A stretch of DNA of 64,000 bases from Actinomadura terrae (GCF_022751215.1 NZ_JAICDG010000002.1:1674001-1738000); one strand, 5' to 3'; counted from the stretch's first letter, positions 29,924 to 39,495 are shown. Made by a program: numbers and translations. Notes: generated by a model not told the origin, from the sequence alone.

Positions 29924-31573
29924 TCAGTGGTTGAACGGCGTGAGCGCGTTCCAGAACCCGCAGTGGTGCTGCTTGCCGATCTCGGTGGTCAGCTCGCTCG
30001 TTCCGGCGGGCGCCATCGACAGCACGTTCGGGTTGCGCTTGGTGAACTTCGGCCAGTACGGCGCGCCGGGGACGGTCGGGTCGCCGGTGCGGGCGAAGCC
30101 CGTCCACTGGTTGGTGATCTGGTTGCCGAGCGCCTGCTGGTTCGGGTTCGGCGGGACCGGGCCGGGGGAGAGGAACTGGTTCTCGCCGACGTGGAACGAC
30201 CCGTTCGGCTTGGTCTTGTCCAGCCAGGACGCGGGCGGGGCGTCGGCGTTGTCGGTCTGGTAGGCGAACACGGTCAGGTGCTTGGCGAGCCGCTGGTCGT
30301 TGAGCAGCGCCGGGCACACGGAGTTGGAGTCGGCGACGATCGTCCGGTAGGCGATGAACGCCGACGGCTCCGGGAACCGCTCCAGCGGGTACAGGTCGAA
30401 CACGGCGTTCGCGTGCGGCCCGTACTGCTGCCGGACGAGGCGCCGGTAGTCCGCCGGGGTCTCGGCGTTCTCCAGCTGGGTCTCGTCGCGGTCGACGCCG
30501 TGCATCAGCGTGACGTCGTTGACCTTGCCCTTCTTGAACGCCTCGGCGGGCGACATCGGCAGCGTCTTCCCGTCGGCGATCGGCGCGATCGTGCCCTTGT
30601 CGGGGCCGAGCCCGTCACCGGACTTGTCCAGCAGCGTCTGCACCGGCACCTTGCGCAGGCAGGCCGCCTTGTCGGCGGTGTTCTCGCAGCCGAGGACCTT
30701 CGCGAACCGCGCGCCGGCCTGCTGCGCCTGCTTCTCGGTCGGCAGCTGCGACTTGCAGTCGCCGGGCTGCCAGGACGTGTTGACGGTGCCGCCGCGCAGC
30801 GAGTTGTACTCGCCGCTCTGCGCGATGCCCTTCTGGAACAGGCCCTTCGCGGTCGGCGACACGGTGTTGGAGCAGACGCTCGCGCCGCCCGCCGACGCGC
30901 CGTAGATCGTCACGTTGTTCGGGTCGCCGCCGAACTTGGCGATGTTGCGCTTCACCCAGCGCAGCGACTCCTGCTGGTCCTGGATGGCCCAGTTCCCCGA
31001 GTGCTCGCCGAGCGAGGCGTGCGCCATGAACCCGAAGATGCCGAGCCGGTAGTTGACGCCGACCTGGACGAGGTTGCCCGCCTTGGCGAGGTGGCTGCCG
31101 TCCGCGGGCTTGCCGAGCAGCCAGCCGCCGCCGTGGAACTCCACCATGACCGGCAGCTTCTTGCCGCGCGGGTTCTCCGGTGCCCGGACGTTGACGTTGA
31201 GGCAGTCCTCGTTGGTCGACCCGGCGCCGAGCGCGGCCGACTGCGGGCACGTCGGCCCGTTCTCGGTCGCGGGCAGCGTCGAGGTCCAGGCCGGGCGCTT
31301 CTGCGGGGCGGCCCAGCGCAGGTTCCCGACCGGGGCCGCCGCGTAGGGGACGCCGAGCCAGGACCTGACGCCGTCCTTGACGACGCCGCAGACGGAACCG
31401 GTGTCGGTCTGGACGGTCGTCCCGTCCGCGCACTCGCCGGCGGCCGCCCGGACCGTGGTGCCGGACGCGGAGGGGATCGCGCCGGTCAGCGATGTCATCA
31501 GTAGGGCGACCAGGGTCGCGGCGGCGGCCAGCATGGATGTGGTGACCGGATTTCGGAGACGCGTCGGCCTCAT
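29924..31573 (-). CDS. Secreted type-B carboxylesterase
   Basis: The 549-aa protein has a signal peptide (about 1-42, hydrophobic core MLAAAATLVALLM), then an alpha/beta-hydrolase of the carboxylesterase B family. Seen are EDCLNVNVRAP, the oxyanion motif FHGGGW, and the nucleophile elbow GASAGG with S227; most family members have GESAGG, so the Glu is Ala here. Other landmarks are NYRLGIFGF and a late GFWNALTPF end. Known: such enzymes cleave carboxylic esters. Inferred: an extracellular esterase, divergent from the secreted CocE-like hydrolase. Confidence 0.92.
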   Translation of the reverse strand: MRPTRLRNPVTTSMLAAAATLVALLMTSLTGAIPSASGTTVRAAAGECADGTTVQTDTGSVCGVVKDGVRSWLGVPYAAAPVGNLRWAAPQKRPAWTSTLPATENGPTCPQSAALGAGSTNEDCLNVNVRAPENPRGKKLPVMVEFHGGGWLLGKPADGSHLAKAGNLVQVGVNYRLGIFGFMAHASLGEHSGNWAIQDQQESLRWVKRNIAKFGGDPNNVTIYGASAGGASVCSNTVSPTAKGLFQKGIAQSGEYNSLRGGTVNTSWQPGDCKSQLPTEKQAQQAGARFAKVLGCENTADKAACLRKVPVQTLLDKSGDGLGPDKGTIAPIADGKTLPMSPAEAFKKGKVNDVTLMHGVDRDETQLENAETPADYRRLVRQQYGPHANAVFDLYPLERFPEPSAFIAYRTIVADSNSVCPALLNDQRLAKHLTVFAYQTDNADAPPASWLDKTKPNGSFHVGENQFLSPGPVPPNPNQQALGNQITNQWTGFARTGDPTVPGAPYWPKFTKRNPNVLSMAPAGTSELTTEIGKQHHCGFWNALTPFNH

Positions 31574-31812
31574 GCGGTTGCTCCCTTGTCATGGACTCAT
31601 GGACGTCGTCATGGACGACGGAGCGGTCGTCGTCACCGAGTGGAAAGCGCCTGACGTGCGAGGATTGTGATCGGCGAACCGAACGATAAGGCGATCCGGA
31701 CGAACCGGACAGCCCCCGGGGAGGCCACTATCGGCAAACGGTGAGACCGGGTCGTCCGCGAGCGCGGCGCCTCCGATGAACGGTCGGTTCCCCGCGATGA
31801 ACGCCTTTTCAG

Positions 31813-31830
31813 GACAAGTCATGACATGTC
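31813..31830. promoter_or_regulatory. 18-bp near-palindrome between divergent secreted hydrolases
   Basis: GACAAGTCATGACATGTC is an inverted repeat with one mismatched pair. It lies in the 499-base gap (31574-32072) between the two divergent hydrolase genes, where it could be an operator for both. I see no coding sequence in this gap. Confidence 0.45.
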
Positions 31831-32072
31831 GGGCAGAATGCTGACTCTCGGCTGCGGCCGCCGAACTCCCCGAGCCGGAGGGACAATTCCGGCAAATCCG
31901 TATAAGTCGCCCGTCCATCGCACGTTTTGTGCCGTTCGTCCGGCCGGGAACGGTCCGCTCGGCGCATGAATCCGGCTGCTCAACGCAGCGGCGGCGACCG
32001 CGTCTTCGCCGCGCCGCCCGATCATGGCACGCTCCGGGCCTGCCCCGCATCGAGCAGGAGGGACCCTGTGAC

Positions 32073-33971
32073 ATGAGAAGACGGCGCGAATCGAGAGAAC
32101 CGCGCGGCGCGGGCCGCGCGACCCGGCCGGTCGGGCAGGGACGCCTCCGGCTGATGGTGCTCGGCACCGCCGCGCTCGCCCTCGGCGGCACCGCGGCGGT
32201 CCCCGGGGCGCCGGCCTCCGCCGCGGCCCCCGGCGCGTCGGAGCACTGCGAGTTCACCGAGCAGAAGGACGTCGGCACGAAGATGCGCGACGGCACCGTC
32301 CTGCGCTCGAACGTGCTCACCCCGAAAGGCAAGGGGGATTTCCCCGTCATCCTCATGCGCCTGCCCTACAACAAGGAGGGCGCGGAGGACTTCTTCTACG
32401 ACAAGCCGGCCGGCTACGCCTCGGCCTGCTACGTCGTCGTGGTGCAGGACGTCCGCGGCCAGTACAAGTCGGACGGCGACTTCTACCCCTACCGCACCGA
32501 GGGCACCGACGGCTACGACACGATCGAGTGGGCCGCCCGCCTGCCGCACTCCAACGGCAAGGTCGGGATGTACGGGTTCTCCTACCCGGGCCTGACGCAG
32601 TGGATGCCCGCGACGCTGCGCCCGCCGCACCTCGTCACGATCATCCCGGCGTTCACCTCGTCCGACTACTACGACGGCTGGACGTACGAGGGCGGAGCGA
32701 TGTACCAGTCGTTCACGCAGTCGTGGCCGCTGTTCTCGCTCGCCAACAGCTCCGTCCGCAAGTACCCGGACGGCGCGAAGCTCGACGCGGAGATGAACAA
32801 GGCGAACCAGCAGCTGTTCAGCAAGTGGTACTGGTCGCTGCCGCTGAACAAGTTCCCGCCGCTGTACCCCAAGGACAAGCGCGTCGCCCCGTACTACTAC
32901 GACTGGGTCAAGCACCCGAGCAACGACGCCTACTGGCAGCGCTGGAGCATCCGCACCCGCTACCCGCAGGTCACGGTCCCCTCCTTCAACTTCGGCGGCT
33001 GGTACGACATCTTCCTGGACGGCACCGCCGAGAACTTCGCCGGGATGCGCGCCAAGGGCGGCTCCCCGGCCGCCCGGCAGGGCAGCACACTGCTGCTCGG
33101 CCCCTGGACGCACGGCGGCCACGGCACCCGCTCGGGCGCGCTCGACTTCGGCCCGGACGCCGCCGTCGACGTCGACGCCCTCCAGCTCCGCTGGTTCGAC
33201 CACTGGCTCAAGGGCGCGAAGAACGGCGTCGAGAAGGACCCGGCCGTCAAGGTCTTCGTCATGGGCGCCAACAAGTGGCGCACCGCGAACGCCTGGCCGA
33301 TCCCCGGCACGGTGAACACGAAGTACTACCTGAACAGCGAGGGCAGCGCGAACACGATCACCGGTGACGGCACGCTGAGCACGACCCCGCCGTCCGGCCG
33401 CCGCGAGCCCGACCGCTACCGCTACGACCCCGACAACCCGGTGCCGAGCTTCGGCGGCCGCTTCCAGAGCTCGGTGCCCGGCGGCCCGCAGGACCAGCGG
33501 CTCATCGAGCAGCGCCCGGACGTCCTCGTCTACAACACCCCGACGCTGGAGAAGGACACCGAGGTCACCGGGCCGATCTCGGTCACGCTCTACGCCTCAT
33601 CCTCGGCGAAGGACACCGACTTCACGGCCAAGCTCACCGACGTCGCGCAGGACGGCACGTCGATGCTGATCCAGTACGGCATCCAGCGCGCCCGCTACCG
33701 CGACTCGCTGGAGCACCCGTCGCTGATCAAGCCCGGCAAGGTCTACAAGTACACGATCAAGATCTGGCCGACCGGCAACGTCTTCAAGGCCGGGCACAAG
33801 CTGCGCCTGGAGATCTCCAGTAGCAACTTCCCGATGTACGACCGCAACCCGAACACCGGAAAGGAGTTCGGCACCGACCGGCACACCCGGGTCGCGGACC
33901 AGACCATCTACCACGACGCCGACCACCCCTCCTCGATCACCCTCCCCATCCAGCCGACCCCCATCGGCTGA
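32073..33971 (+). CDS. Secreted CocE/NonD-family hydrolase (X-Pro peptidase-like)
   Basis: The 632-aa protein has a long signal region (about 1-50, with LMVLGTAALALGG) and an alpha/beta-hydrolase domain whose nucleophile lies in YGFSYPGLTQW. VVQDVRGQYKSDGDFYPY is a strong CocE/X-Pro dipeptidyl-peptidase S15 signature, and FNFGGWYD and GPWTHGGHG supply the Asp/His region. The C-terminal part is the jelly-roll domain of the family. Known: members hydrolyse esters or X-Pro peptides. ATG 32073 has AGGAGG upstream. Divergent from the esterase. Confidence 0.92.
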   Translation: MRRRRESREPRGAGRATRPVGQGRLRLMVLGTAALALGGTAAVPGAPASAAAPGASEHCEFTEQKDVGTKMRDGTVLRSNVLTPKGKGDFPVILMRLPYNKEGAEDFFYDKPAGYASACYVVVVQDVRGQYKSDGDFYPYRTEGTDGYDTIEWAARLPHSNGKVGMYGFSYPGLTQWMPATLRPPHLVTIIPAFTSSDYYDGWTYEGGAMYQSFTQSWPLFSLANSSVRKYPDGAKLDAEMNKANQQLFSKWYWSLPLNKFPPLYPKDKRVAPYYYDWVKHPSNDAYWQRWSIRTRYPQVTVPSFNFGGWYDIFLDGTAENFAGMRAKGGSPAARQGSTLLLGPWTHGGHGTRSGALDFGPDAAVDVDALQLRWFDHWLKGAKNGVEKDPAVKVFVMGANKWRTANAWPIPGTVNTKYYLNSEGSANTITGDGTLSTTPPSGRREPDRYRYDPDNPVPSFGGRFQSSVPGGPQDQRLIEQRPDVLVYNTPTLEKDTEVTGPISVTLYASSSAKDTDFTAKLTDVAQDGTSMLIQYGIQRARYRDSLEHPSLIKPGKVYKYTIKIWPTGNVFKAGHKLRLEISSSNFPMYDRNPNTGKEFGTDRHTRVADQTIYHDADHPSSITLPIQPTPIG

Positions 33972-33980
33972 CCTGAGCCA

Positions 33981-34024
33981 GGCGGGCGTCCCCCTCCCCC
34001 CGGGGACGCCCGCCCCCCGCTTTT
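33981..34024 (+). terminator. Terminator of the CocE-like gene
   Basis: GGCGGGCGTCCCC (33981-33993) pairs perfectly with GGGGACGCCCGCC (34002-34014), followed by CCCCGCTTTT. Confidence 0.85.
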
Positions 34025-34184
34025 CGCTCACATCGGGCCTATTACGGCTTCGGTTCGCGTGCAATTCTCGCTGTAAGCCGGGCGATATGTCGGTTGAATA
34101 CCTTTGATGTTCCCTTGATCCTCTGGAGGTCTTGGAGGGCCTGTCTAAGCCCTGTCGTCCTTGACGCGTAGTTTCCTGCAAGGT

Positions 34185-36347
34185 ATGCATGCAAGTTCGA
34201 TGGCCACGAATCCGGAAGCCGACGGAACACCACGCGCGCACGTCAACGAGCTGGGCGGAGTCGTCGCCGGGCCTGTCGTGCAGATGAGGGACGTCCACGG
34301 CGGGATGCATTTCCATGGCGCACCGGACACCCCGCCGGTGCCCCGGCAGCTTCCCGGGTCCGGCCGGCTCGTCGACCGCGCCGGCACCCTCGCCGACCTC
34401 GGCGCGGGGACGTCCGCCCACGAGGCCATCGTCGTGAGCGGACCGGCCGGGATCGGCAAGACGACCGTCGTCCTCCACTGGGCGCGGAGCATCGTCGCGC
34501 ACTTCCCCGACGGGCAGCTCTACGCCGACCTCCAGGGGCACTCGGCCGCGGGCCCCGTCCGGCCGGCGGAGGTGCTCGGACGCTTCATCCACGCGCTCGG
34601 CCTCCCCGACGCGCGGATTCCGGCCGGGCTGGCCGAGCGCACCGCCCTCTACCGGTCCCTCGCCGCGAGCCGCCGGCTGCTCGTCGTCCTGGACGACGCG
34701 TACTCGGCGGCGCAGGTCGGGCCGCTGCTGCCCGGCGCGCTCGGGAGCGTCGCCGTGGTGACGAGCCGGTGGCGGCTGGCCGGGCTGATGGTGCGCGGCG
34801 CCCGCAGCGTCCAGGTCGGCCCGCTGGGCCGCGACGACGCGCTGGAGCTGCTGCGGGCGGTGCTCGGGCCGGGCCGGGTCGCCGCGGAGCCCGACATGGC
34901 CGTGCTGCTGGTCGAGCAGTGCGAGCGGTCGCCGCTGGCGCTGAGCATCGCGGCGGCGCGGCTCGTCACCCGCCCCCGGTGGACGCTGGCGCGGATGGCG
35001 CGGTCGCTGGCCGAGGAGCGCGGGCGCCTCGCGGTGCTGGCGACGCAGGACGCGGAGGACGACATGACGATCAAGGCCGCGCTGACGCTCTCGTACCGGA
35101 ACCTGCCCGAGGACGCCCGGCGCCTGTACCGCATGCTCGGCGTCCACCCGGGGCCGACGTTCGACGGGGCGATGGCCGCCGCGCTCGCGGGCGTCCCCGT
35201 CGCGGAGGTGGAGGACGGGCTCGACCTGCTCACCGAGGCCAACCTGCTGGACGACCTCCCCGCGGGCCGGTACCGCTTTCAGAGCCTGGTCCGGTTGCAC
35301 GCGCTCGAACTGGCCGAGGCCGACGAGCCGGAGGACGTGCGCCGCGCCGCGATACGGCGCCTGGCGGAGTGGGCGGTGGTCGCGGCGCTCGCGGCGAGCG
35401 GGGTCATCTCTCCCTACCGGCGGCTGCCCGACCCCGGCTTCCCCACTCCGGACCCGCCGCGGTTCACCGACGCTACGGGCGCCGTCGACTGGCTGGACGA
35501 GGAGTTCGGGAACCTCCGCGCGATCGCCGCGACCGCCGTGGACCTGGGCCTGTACCGCCACGCCCGGCTGCTGGTGGACGCGAGCTGGCCGCTGTTCATG
35601 CACCGCGGGCACCACGCGGAGCGCCTCGCCTTCGACCGGACGGGGCTCGCGGCGGCGCGCGCCGAGGGCGACCCGGAGGCCGAGGCCAAGATGCTCAACC
35701 GGACCGGCCTCGCGTTACGCCAGCTCGGCCGCCTGGACGAGGCCGCCGCGGAGTTCACCGCGGCGCTCGACCTGTGGCGGCGGCTGGACGTCCCCTCCAG
35801 GATCGCGGGCACCCGGCGCAGGCTCGGCCTGCTGGCGCTGGACCGGGGCGCCCTGGCCGAGGCCGCCGACCAGTTCGGCGCGGCCCTCGACGCCTACCGC
35901 GCGGCGGGTGAGGATCGCCGCGCGGCGCTCACGCTGTGCGACCTCGGCGCGACCCTGATCAAGGACGGGCGCGCCGCCGCGGCCGTGACCGCGCTGACCG
36001 AGGCGGGGCGTTCGCTGGCCACCGCGTCCGACCCCTACAACGAGGCCCGCTCCCTCGTGCTGCTCGGCCAAGCCCACGCGCGGCTCGCCGACCTCGCGGC
36101 CGCGTCCGCCGCCGTCGAACAGGGCCTGGCGGCGATGCGCGGGATCGGGTCGGCGCTCGGCGAGGCGGACGCGCTGCACGTCCTCGGCGACCTCGCCGTC
36201 CAGGCGGGCGACCCGGCCGCGGCCCGGCTTCGCTACCTGCGCGCCCGCGAGATCCTCGGCGACACCGGCGCCTCGACCGGCGCCCTGGACGCCGCCCTCG
36301 CCGCCATCGAGCCGGAGCCGGGCCCGGGGCACGAAACGCCGGGCTAG
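34185..36347 (+). CDS. NB-ARC/TPR signalling protein without DNA-binding domain
   Basis: The 720-aa protein lacks the SARP DNA-binding domain of AfsR relatives. It opens with VVAGPVVQMRDVHGGMHFHG, a short Gly/His motif recurrent at the head of actinobacterial STAND proteins. The NB-ARC ATPase follows (Walker A GPAGIGKTT near residue 86; LLVVLDDA Walker B; VAVVTSRWR sensor), then a winged-helix-like region and TPR repeats to the C-terminus. Known: STAND ATPases are switch-like sensors. The start is uncertain: ATG 34185, ATG 34200 or TTG 34161. It stands alone, convergent with the PfkB gene. Confidence 0.85.
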   Translation: MHASSMATNPEADGTPRAHVNELGGVVAGPVVQMRDVHGGMHFHGAPDTPPVPRQLPGSGRLVDRAGTLADLGAGTSAHEAIVVSGPAGIGKTTVVLHWARSIVAHFPDGQLYADLQGHSAAGPVRPAEVLGRFIHALGLPDARIPAGLAERTALYRSLAASRRLLVVLDDAYSAAQVGPLLPGALGSVAVVTSRWRLAGLMVRGARSVQVGPLGRDDALELLRAVLGPGRVAAEPDMAVLLVEQCERSPLALSIAAARLVTRPRWTLARMARSLAEERGRLAVLATQDAEDDMTIKAALTLSYRNLPEDARRLYRMLGVHPGPTFDGAMAAALAGVPVAEVEDGLDLLTEANLLDDLPAGRYRFQSLVRLHALELAEADEPEDVRRAAIRRLAEWAVVAALAASGVISPYRRLPDPGFPTPDPPRFTDATGAVDWLDEEFGNLRAIAATAVDLGLYRHARLLVDASWPLFMHRGHHAERLAFDRTGLAAARAEGDPEAEAKMLNRTGLALRQLGRLDEAAAEFTAALDLWRRLDVPSRIAGTRRRLGLLALDRGALAEAADQFGAALDAYRAAGEDRRAALTLCDLGATLIKDGRAAAAVTALTEAGRSLATASDPYNEARSLVLLGQAHARLADLAAASAAVEQGLAAMRGIGSALGEADALHVLGDLAVQAGDPAAARLRYLRAREILGDTGASTGALDAALAAIEPEPGPGHETPG

Positions 36348-36357
36348 CGGCCGGGCC

Positions 36358-36385
36358 GCCGCCGTCGCGGACCCGCGACGGCGGC
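36358..36385. terminator. Bidirectional terminator between convergent genes
   Basis: A perfect 13-bp inverted repeat GCCGCCGTCGCGG (36358-36370)/CCGCGACGGCGGC (36373-36385), separated by only two bases, lies between the NB-ARC and PfkB genes and can serve both. Confidence 0.65.
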
Positions 36386-36398
36386 GACCCCGCTCAAC

Positions 36399-37358
36399 TC
36401 ACGCGCTCCTCAAATGGAGCACGGTGGCGGGCGGCGGCGCCGACGCGCGGCGCCGCGCCAGCTCGCCGCAGGAGAGCGACACCGCGGCCGGCAGCCGGTG
36501 GCCGATCTTCCACCCGGCGTGCAGCACCCCGGCCTGGAGCGCCGCGACCGGATCGCCGGTGCGCAGCCACTCCGCCAGGAACGTCGCGAACAGCGCGTCC
36601 CCCGCCCCGGAGGTGTTGACGATGCGCGGGGGAGGCACCGCCGCGACATGGACGAGCGAGCCGTCCCGCAGGCCGAGGAGTGCTCCACCGGCTCCGAGGC
36701 CGACGCCGACCATCTCGCAGCCGTAGCGGGCGAACATCCCGTCGATCCAGGCGCTCGGGTCGGGCAGCCGCTCGTGGCTGCCGAACACGATCGCCGCCCG
36801 CTCCAGCCACGGCCGGTCGTACGCGCCGTCCAGCCCGGCGACCAGGTGGACGTCGACCGCGATCGGCACCCCCAGCGCGGCGGCCGGCTCGACCAGCGGT
36901 CGGACGAACCGGGCGTTCGTCAGCACCAGCAGGTCCGCGCCGCGCGCCTGCTCCGCCAGCACCTCGAAGGGGTAGCGGAACCCGTCGACCGGGTCGAGGT
37001 GGGGGAGTCCCATCCGCCGCCCGTCCGGGTCGACCAGCACGATCCCCGACGAGGACGCCTCCGACTCGACCACCCCGGGGCCGAGCAGGCCGTCCAGGAC
37101 GAGGCCCGAGCGGATGAGCGTGCCCGCCAGATCACGGCCCACGACGCTGCACAGCCGGACGTCGACGCCGAGCGCGCGGTGCACCCTGGCGATGTGCGCG
37201 GCCGCGCCCGAGACCCCGACATGCCCCCACAGCGGCGGGCACGTCGGGGCGTAGCGGACCGGGAACGCCTCCACGCCCACGGTGGTGTAGCAGCTGGCCG
37301 CGCCCGCGACGACGACCTTCGCCCTTCTCGACGCGACTTTCATGAGCGCGGCGCTCAT
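36399..37358 (-). CDS. PfkB-family carbohydrate kinase
   Basis: The 319-aa protein belongs to the ribokinase fold. The second PfkB signature is NTSGAGDALFATFL, in which D of GAGD is the catalytic base and the usual leading Asp is Asn. Substrate-side features include GHVGVSGAAAHIARVHRAL near the N-terminus. Known: PfkB enzymes phosphorylate sugars or nucleosides with ATP. The ATG at 37358 overlaps the upstream stop (ATGA), placing it last in a three-gene operon with an unknown protein and a GT-B-like protein. The sugar is not predictable. Confidence 0.88.
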   Translation of the reverse strand: MSAALMKVASRRAKVVVAGAASCYTTVGVEAFPVRYAPTCPPLWGHVGVSGAAAHIARVHRALGVDVRLCSVVGRDLAGTLIRSGLVLDGLLGPGVVESEASSSGIVLVDPDGRRMGLPHLDPVDGFRYPFEVLAEQARGADLLVLTNARFVRPLVEPAAALGVPIAVDVHLVAGLDGAYDRPWLERAAIVFGSHERLPDPSAWIDGMFARYGCEMVGVGLGAGGALLGLRDGSLVHVAAVPPPRIVNTSGAGDALFATFLAEWLRTGDPVAALQAGVLHAGWKIGHRLPAAVSLSCGELARRRASAPPPATVLHLRSA

Positions 37359-38044
37359 GACGCGGCCCTGCCCGCGTCGTGGCCGTCGGGCAGCGCCGTG
37401 ACCTGCACGCGTCCCACCGTCTCCAGGTAGCCGGGTCCGGCGCCGGCCGACGCCCGGAACCGGCCGACGACGAGCACCGTCCTCGGCAGCTCCGCGACCG
37501 CGAGCCCGGCCGCCGTCCAGCAGTACAGGAACGAGCCGCAGATCGGCGCCCACAGCTCGTCCGCGCTGGAAGGGCCGCGCGTCGAGACGACCGAGCCGTC
37601 CCGCGTCACCACCAGGTGGCCGCGGGGCCTCCGGCCGACCGCCACGCTGCATCCGGGGTACCGGTCGAGCGTCCTGCGGAGCCGGTCCCGCAGGCCGAAC
37701 GGGACGTGGAGCACGCGGTCCACGAGGACGTCGGCGAGGTCCCGCCGGTCCGTCCCGGCGCGGGGATCGGGGCCGGCGTCGCGGCGCCGGCCATGGCGCC
37801 CGTCGCAGTCCGCGACGACGTGCGCGTCGGTGCACAGCGGGACGCCGAGCCGCGCGGTGTCCCGGGCGTCCTGCTCGCCGAAGAGCAGCAGCCGCGGCTC
37901 GTGGGGGCGGCCGCCCCTCGGGATGGTCAGGACGGCGGGCGAGCCGCTCTCGCCCCCGCCGTCCGGGCGGGTCAGGCAGAGCACGCGGTCCAGCGCGAAC
38001 AGGCGGGTCACGACGAGGCCGCCCATCCTGGCTTCGTTCGACAT
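37355..38044 (-). CDS. Hypothetical protein in PfkB/GT-B-like operon
   Basis: I do not recognise this 229-aa protein. It begins VVTRLFALDRVLCLTRP, has a charged central part, a C-terminal half with beta-rich segments (GHLVVTRDGSVV) and ends in a predicted beta strand (GRVQVTALP). No signal peptide, TM segment or catalytic motif is obvious. GGTGAGG precedes the ATG at 38044; a GTG at 38047 is adjacent. It sits eight bases after the GT-B-like gene and overlaps the PfkB gene, so it probably acts in the same pathway. Confidence 0.75.
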   Translation of the reverse strand: MSNEARMGGLVVTRLFALDRVLCLTRPDGGGESGSPAVLTIPRGGRPHEPRLLLFGEQDARDTARLGVPLCTDAHVVADCDGRHGRRRDAGPDPRAGTDRRDLADVLVDRVLHVPFGLRDRLRRTLDRYPGCSVAVGRRPRGHLVVTRDGSVVSTRGPSSADELWAPICGSFLYCWTAAGLAVAELPRTVLVVGRFRASAGAGPGYLETVGRVQVTALPDGHDAGRAAS

Positions 38045-38052
38045 CACGGCCC

Positions 38053-39264
38053 TCACCTCGCCAGGTACGGCGGGATGGCCGGCAGCGCCACCGGCACGGT
38101 GGCCGGCTGTTTCAGCCGCAGCTGCCGGTAGATGAGCTGCCGCATGTTGCGGTTGAACCGGCCCGGCTCGGAGGTCAGCCGCCCGATCACGTCCCGGTGC
38201 CGCTCGGGCTCGAACTCCTCGGCCGCCTGGAGCAGCTGCCTGCGCAGCGACCCGCGCCGGGAGACGCGCGGGGCGACCGAGCCGAGCAGCGACTGCGCGG
38301 ACCCGGGCTGGCAGTCCGCGGCGGCGAAGCTGCCCAGCAGGACGGGCACGCCGGTGACCGCCCCGTAGGCGGTGACCGAGCCGTGGTCGCCGATCACGAA
38401 GTCCGCCGCCGCGAGGACCGACCGCCAGTCCGCCTCCGGCGGCACGAGGCTCAGCCCGCGCCGCAGGCAGTCCGCGAACCACGCCCTGACCTGCCAGGTC
38501 CCGTAGCCGAACCAGACGTTCGGGTGCAGCATCGCGACGACCTGGAACTCCTCCTCGGGCAGCTCGTCGGGCAGCCGCGACCACAGGCCGGCGTGCCGTC
38601 CGAACAGCGACTTCGGCCCCCACGTCGAGGTGACGACGACGAGCCTGCGCCCGTCCCCGGCCCCGAGCGCGACCTGGTAGGACGGGCGGCAGGCGAGGCT
38701 CGCGACCAGCGTGTCGTAGCTCGGGTCGCCGCAGATGACGGCGGCGGGCACCGCCTCCGGGCACGACCGGCCGAGGTGGCCGAGGTCCTCGTCGTGCGCG
38801 AGGACGATGGAGGACGGCACGAGCGCGCCGTCGTGCACCAGCCGCTGCGAGTCCAGGTCGTAGGCCGCGCGTGCGCCCACCGCGCGGCCCCTGCCCCGGA
38901 CGACCAGCTTGTTGTGCCCCGCGCCGTGCGGCATGACGATCAGCGGCGCGTGCACCTCGTGGAGCCCTTGCAGGCTCGCCGCCAGCGCCAGGTCGAACTC
39001 CGTGCGCGTCGCCTGCTCCCAGGGCACCTGCGCGGCGCCGATCCCCGCGAGCAGATCCCCGACCCCGTCCGCGAACGGGTCGGGAGCCTGGGTGAAGACG
39101 ACCTGGATCCGCAGGTCGTTCTCCAGTACCCGGGCGGCCTCCAGCAGCCGCTGCCCGGATGTGACGGTATGGACGACGACCAGCACGGTCTTGCACTCGC
39201 GCCGTGTCGCCCACCGCTCGGCGCCGAGCCCCACCGGGACCGGGCGCCATTGACTTACGGACAT
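38053..39264 (-). CDS. GT-B-fold transferase-like protein
   Basis: The 403-aa protein has two alpha/beta halves. The first opens with KTVLVVVHTVTSGQRLL. The second contains VVVTSTWGPKSLFG and the segment FVIGDHGSVTAYGAVTG near residue 295, which resembles the donor-binding motif of glycerophosphotransferases and epimerase-like GT-B enzymes. Known: these transfer or epimerise activated sugars or polyols. Inferred only: it makes a glycosylated product with the downstream PfkB kinase. Some homologues carry misleading translation-factor names. It heads the operon, divergent from the SARP gene. Confidence 0.72.
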   Translation of the reverse strand: MSVSQWRPVPVGLGAERWATRRECKTVLVVVHTVTSGQRLLEAARVLENDLRIQVVFTQAPDPFADGVGDLLAGIGAAQVPWEQATRTEFDLALAASLQGLHEVHAPLIVMPHGAGHNKLVVRGRGRAVGARAAYDLDSQRLVHDGALVPSSIVLAHDEDLGHLGRSCPEAVPAAVICGDPSYDTLVASLACRPSYQVALGAGDGRRLVVVTSTWGPKSLFGRHAGLWSRLPDELPEEEFQVVAMLHPNVWFGYGTWQVRAWFADCLRRGLSLVPPEADWRSVLAAADFVIGDHGSVTAYGAVTGVPVLLGSFAAADCQPGSAQSLLGSVAPRVSRRGSLRRQLLQAAEEFEPERHRDVIGRLTSEPGRFNRNMRQLIYRQLRLKQPATVPVALPAIPPYLAR

Positions 39265-39440
39265 CGTGGTTTCACTGCCCCTCTGATCAGTGCTGTCCGA
39301 ACTCGCGACCCCACACCGATCGTCGGAAGCCGTCCTTGCGGCGGACCTTGCGGGATTCCTTGCGGAAGACTTGCCGGCGGCCTCCGGCGGCCGACCCCTT
39401 TTGGCCAGGACAGAACATGCTCACTGGTGGAAAACCGCAC

Positions 39441-39468
39441 TTGACAATGCGAGGATCAATACTGTCAA
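39441..39468. promoter_or_regulatory. TTGACA/TGTCAA inverted repeat upstream of the SARP gene
   Basis: TTGACA (39441-39446) and TGTCAA (39463-39468) form an inverted repeat about 28 bases before the SARP start in the 231-base divergent gap. TTGACA may also be a -35 box. The repeat could be an autoregulatory site. Confidence 0.4.
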
Positions 39469-39495
39469 AGGTCGGCTTTCCCTTAGGGAGTGCGG

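Noticed and set aside
34042..34233. 63-codon minus-strand ORF before the NB-ARC gene
   Set aside because: Composition looks protein-like (QALQDLQRIKG), but it covers the probable promoter and start of the NB-ARC gene and has no clear ribosome-binding site. Not excluded completely.
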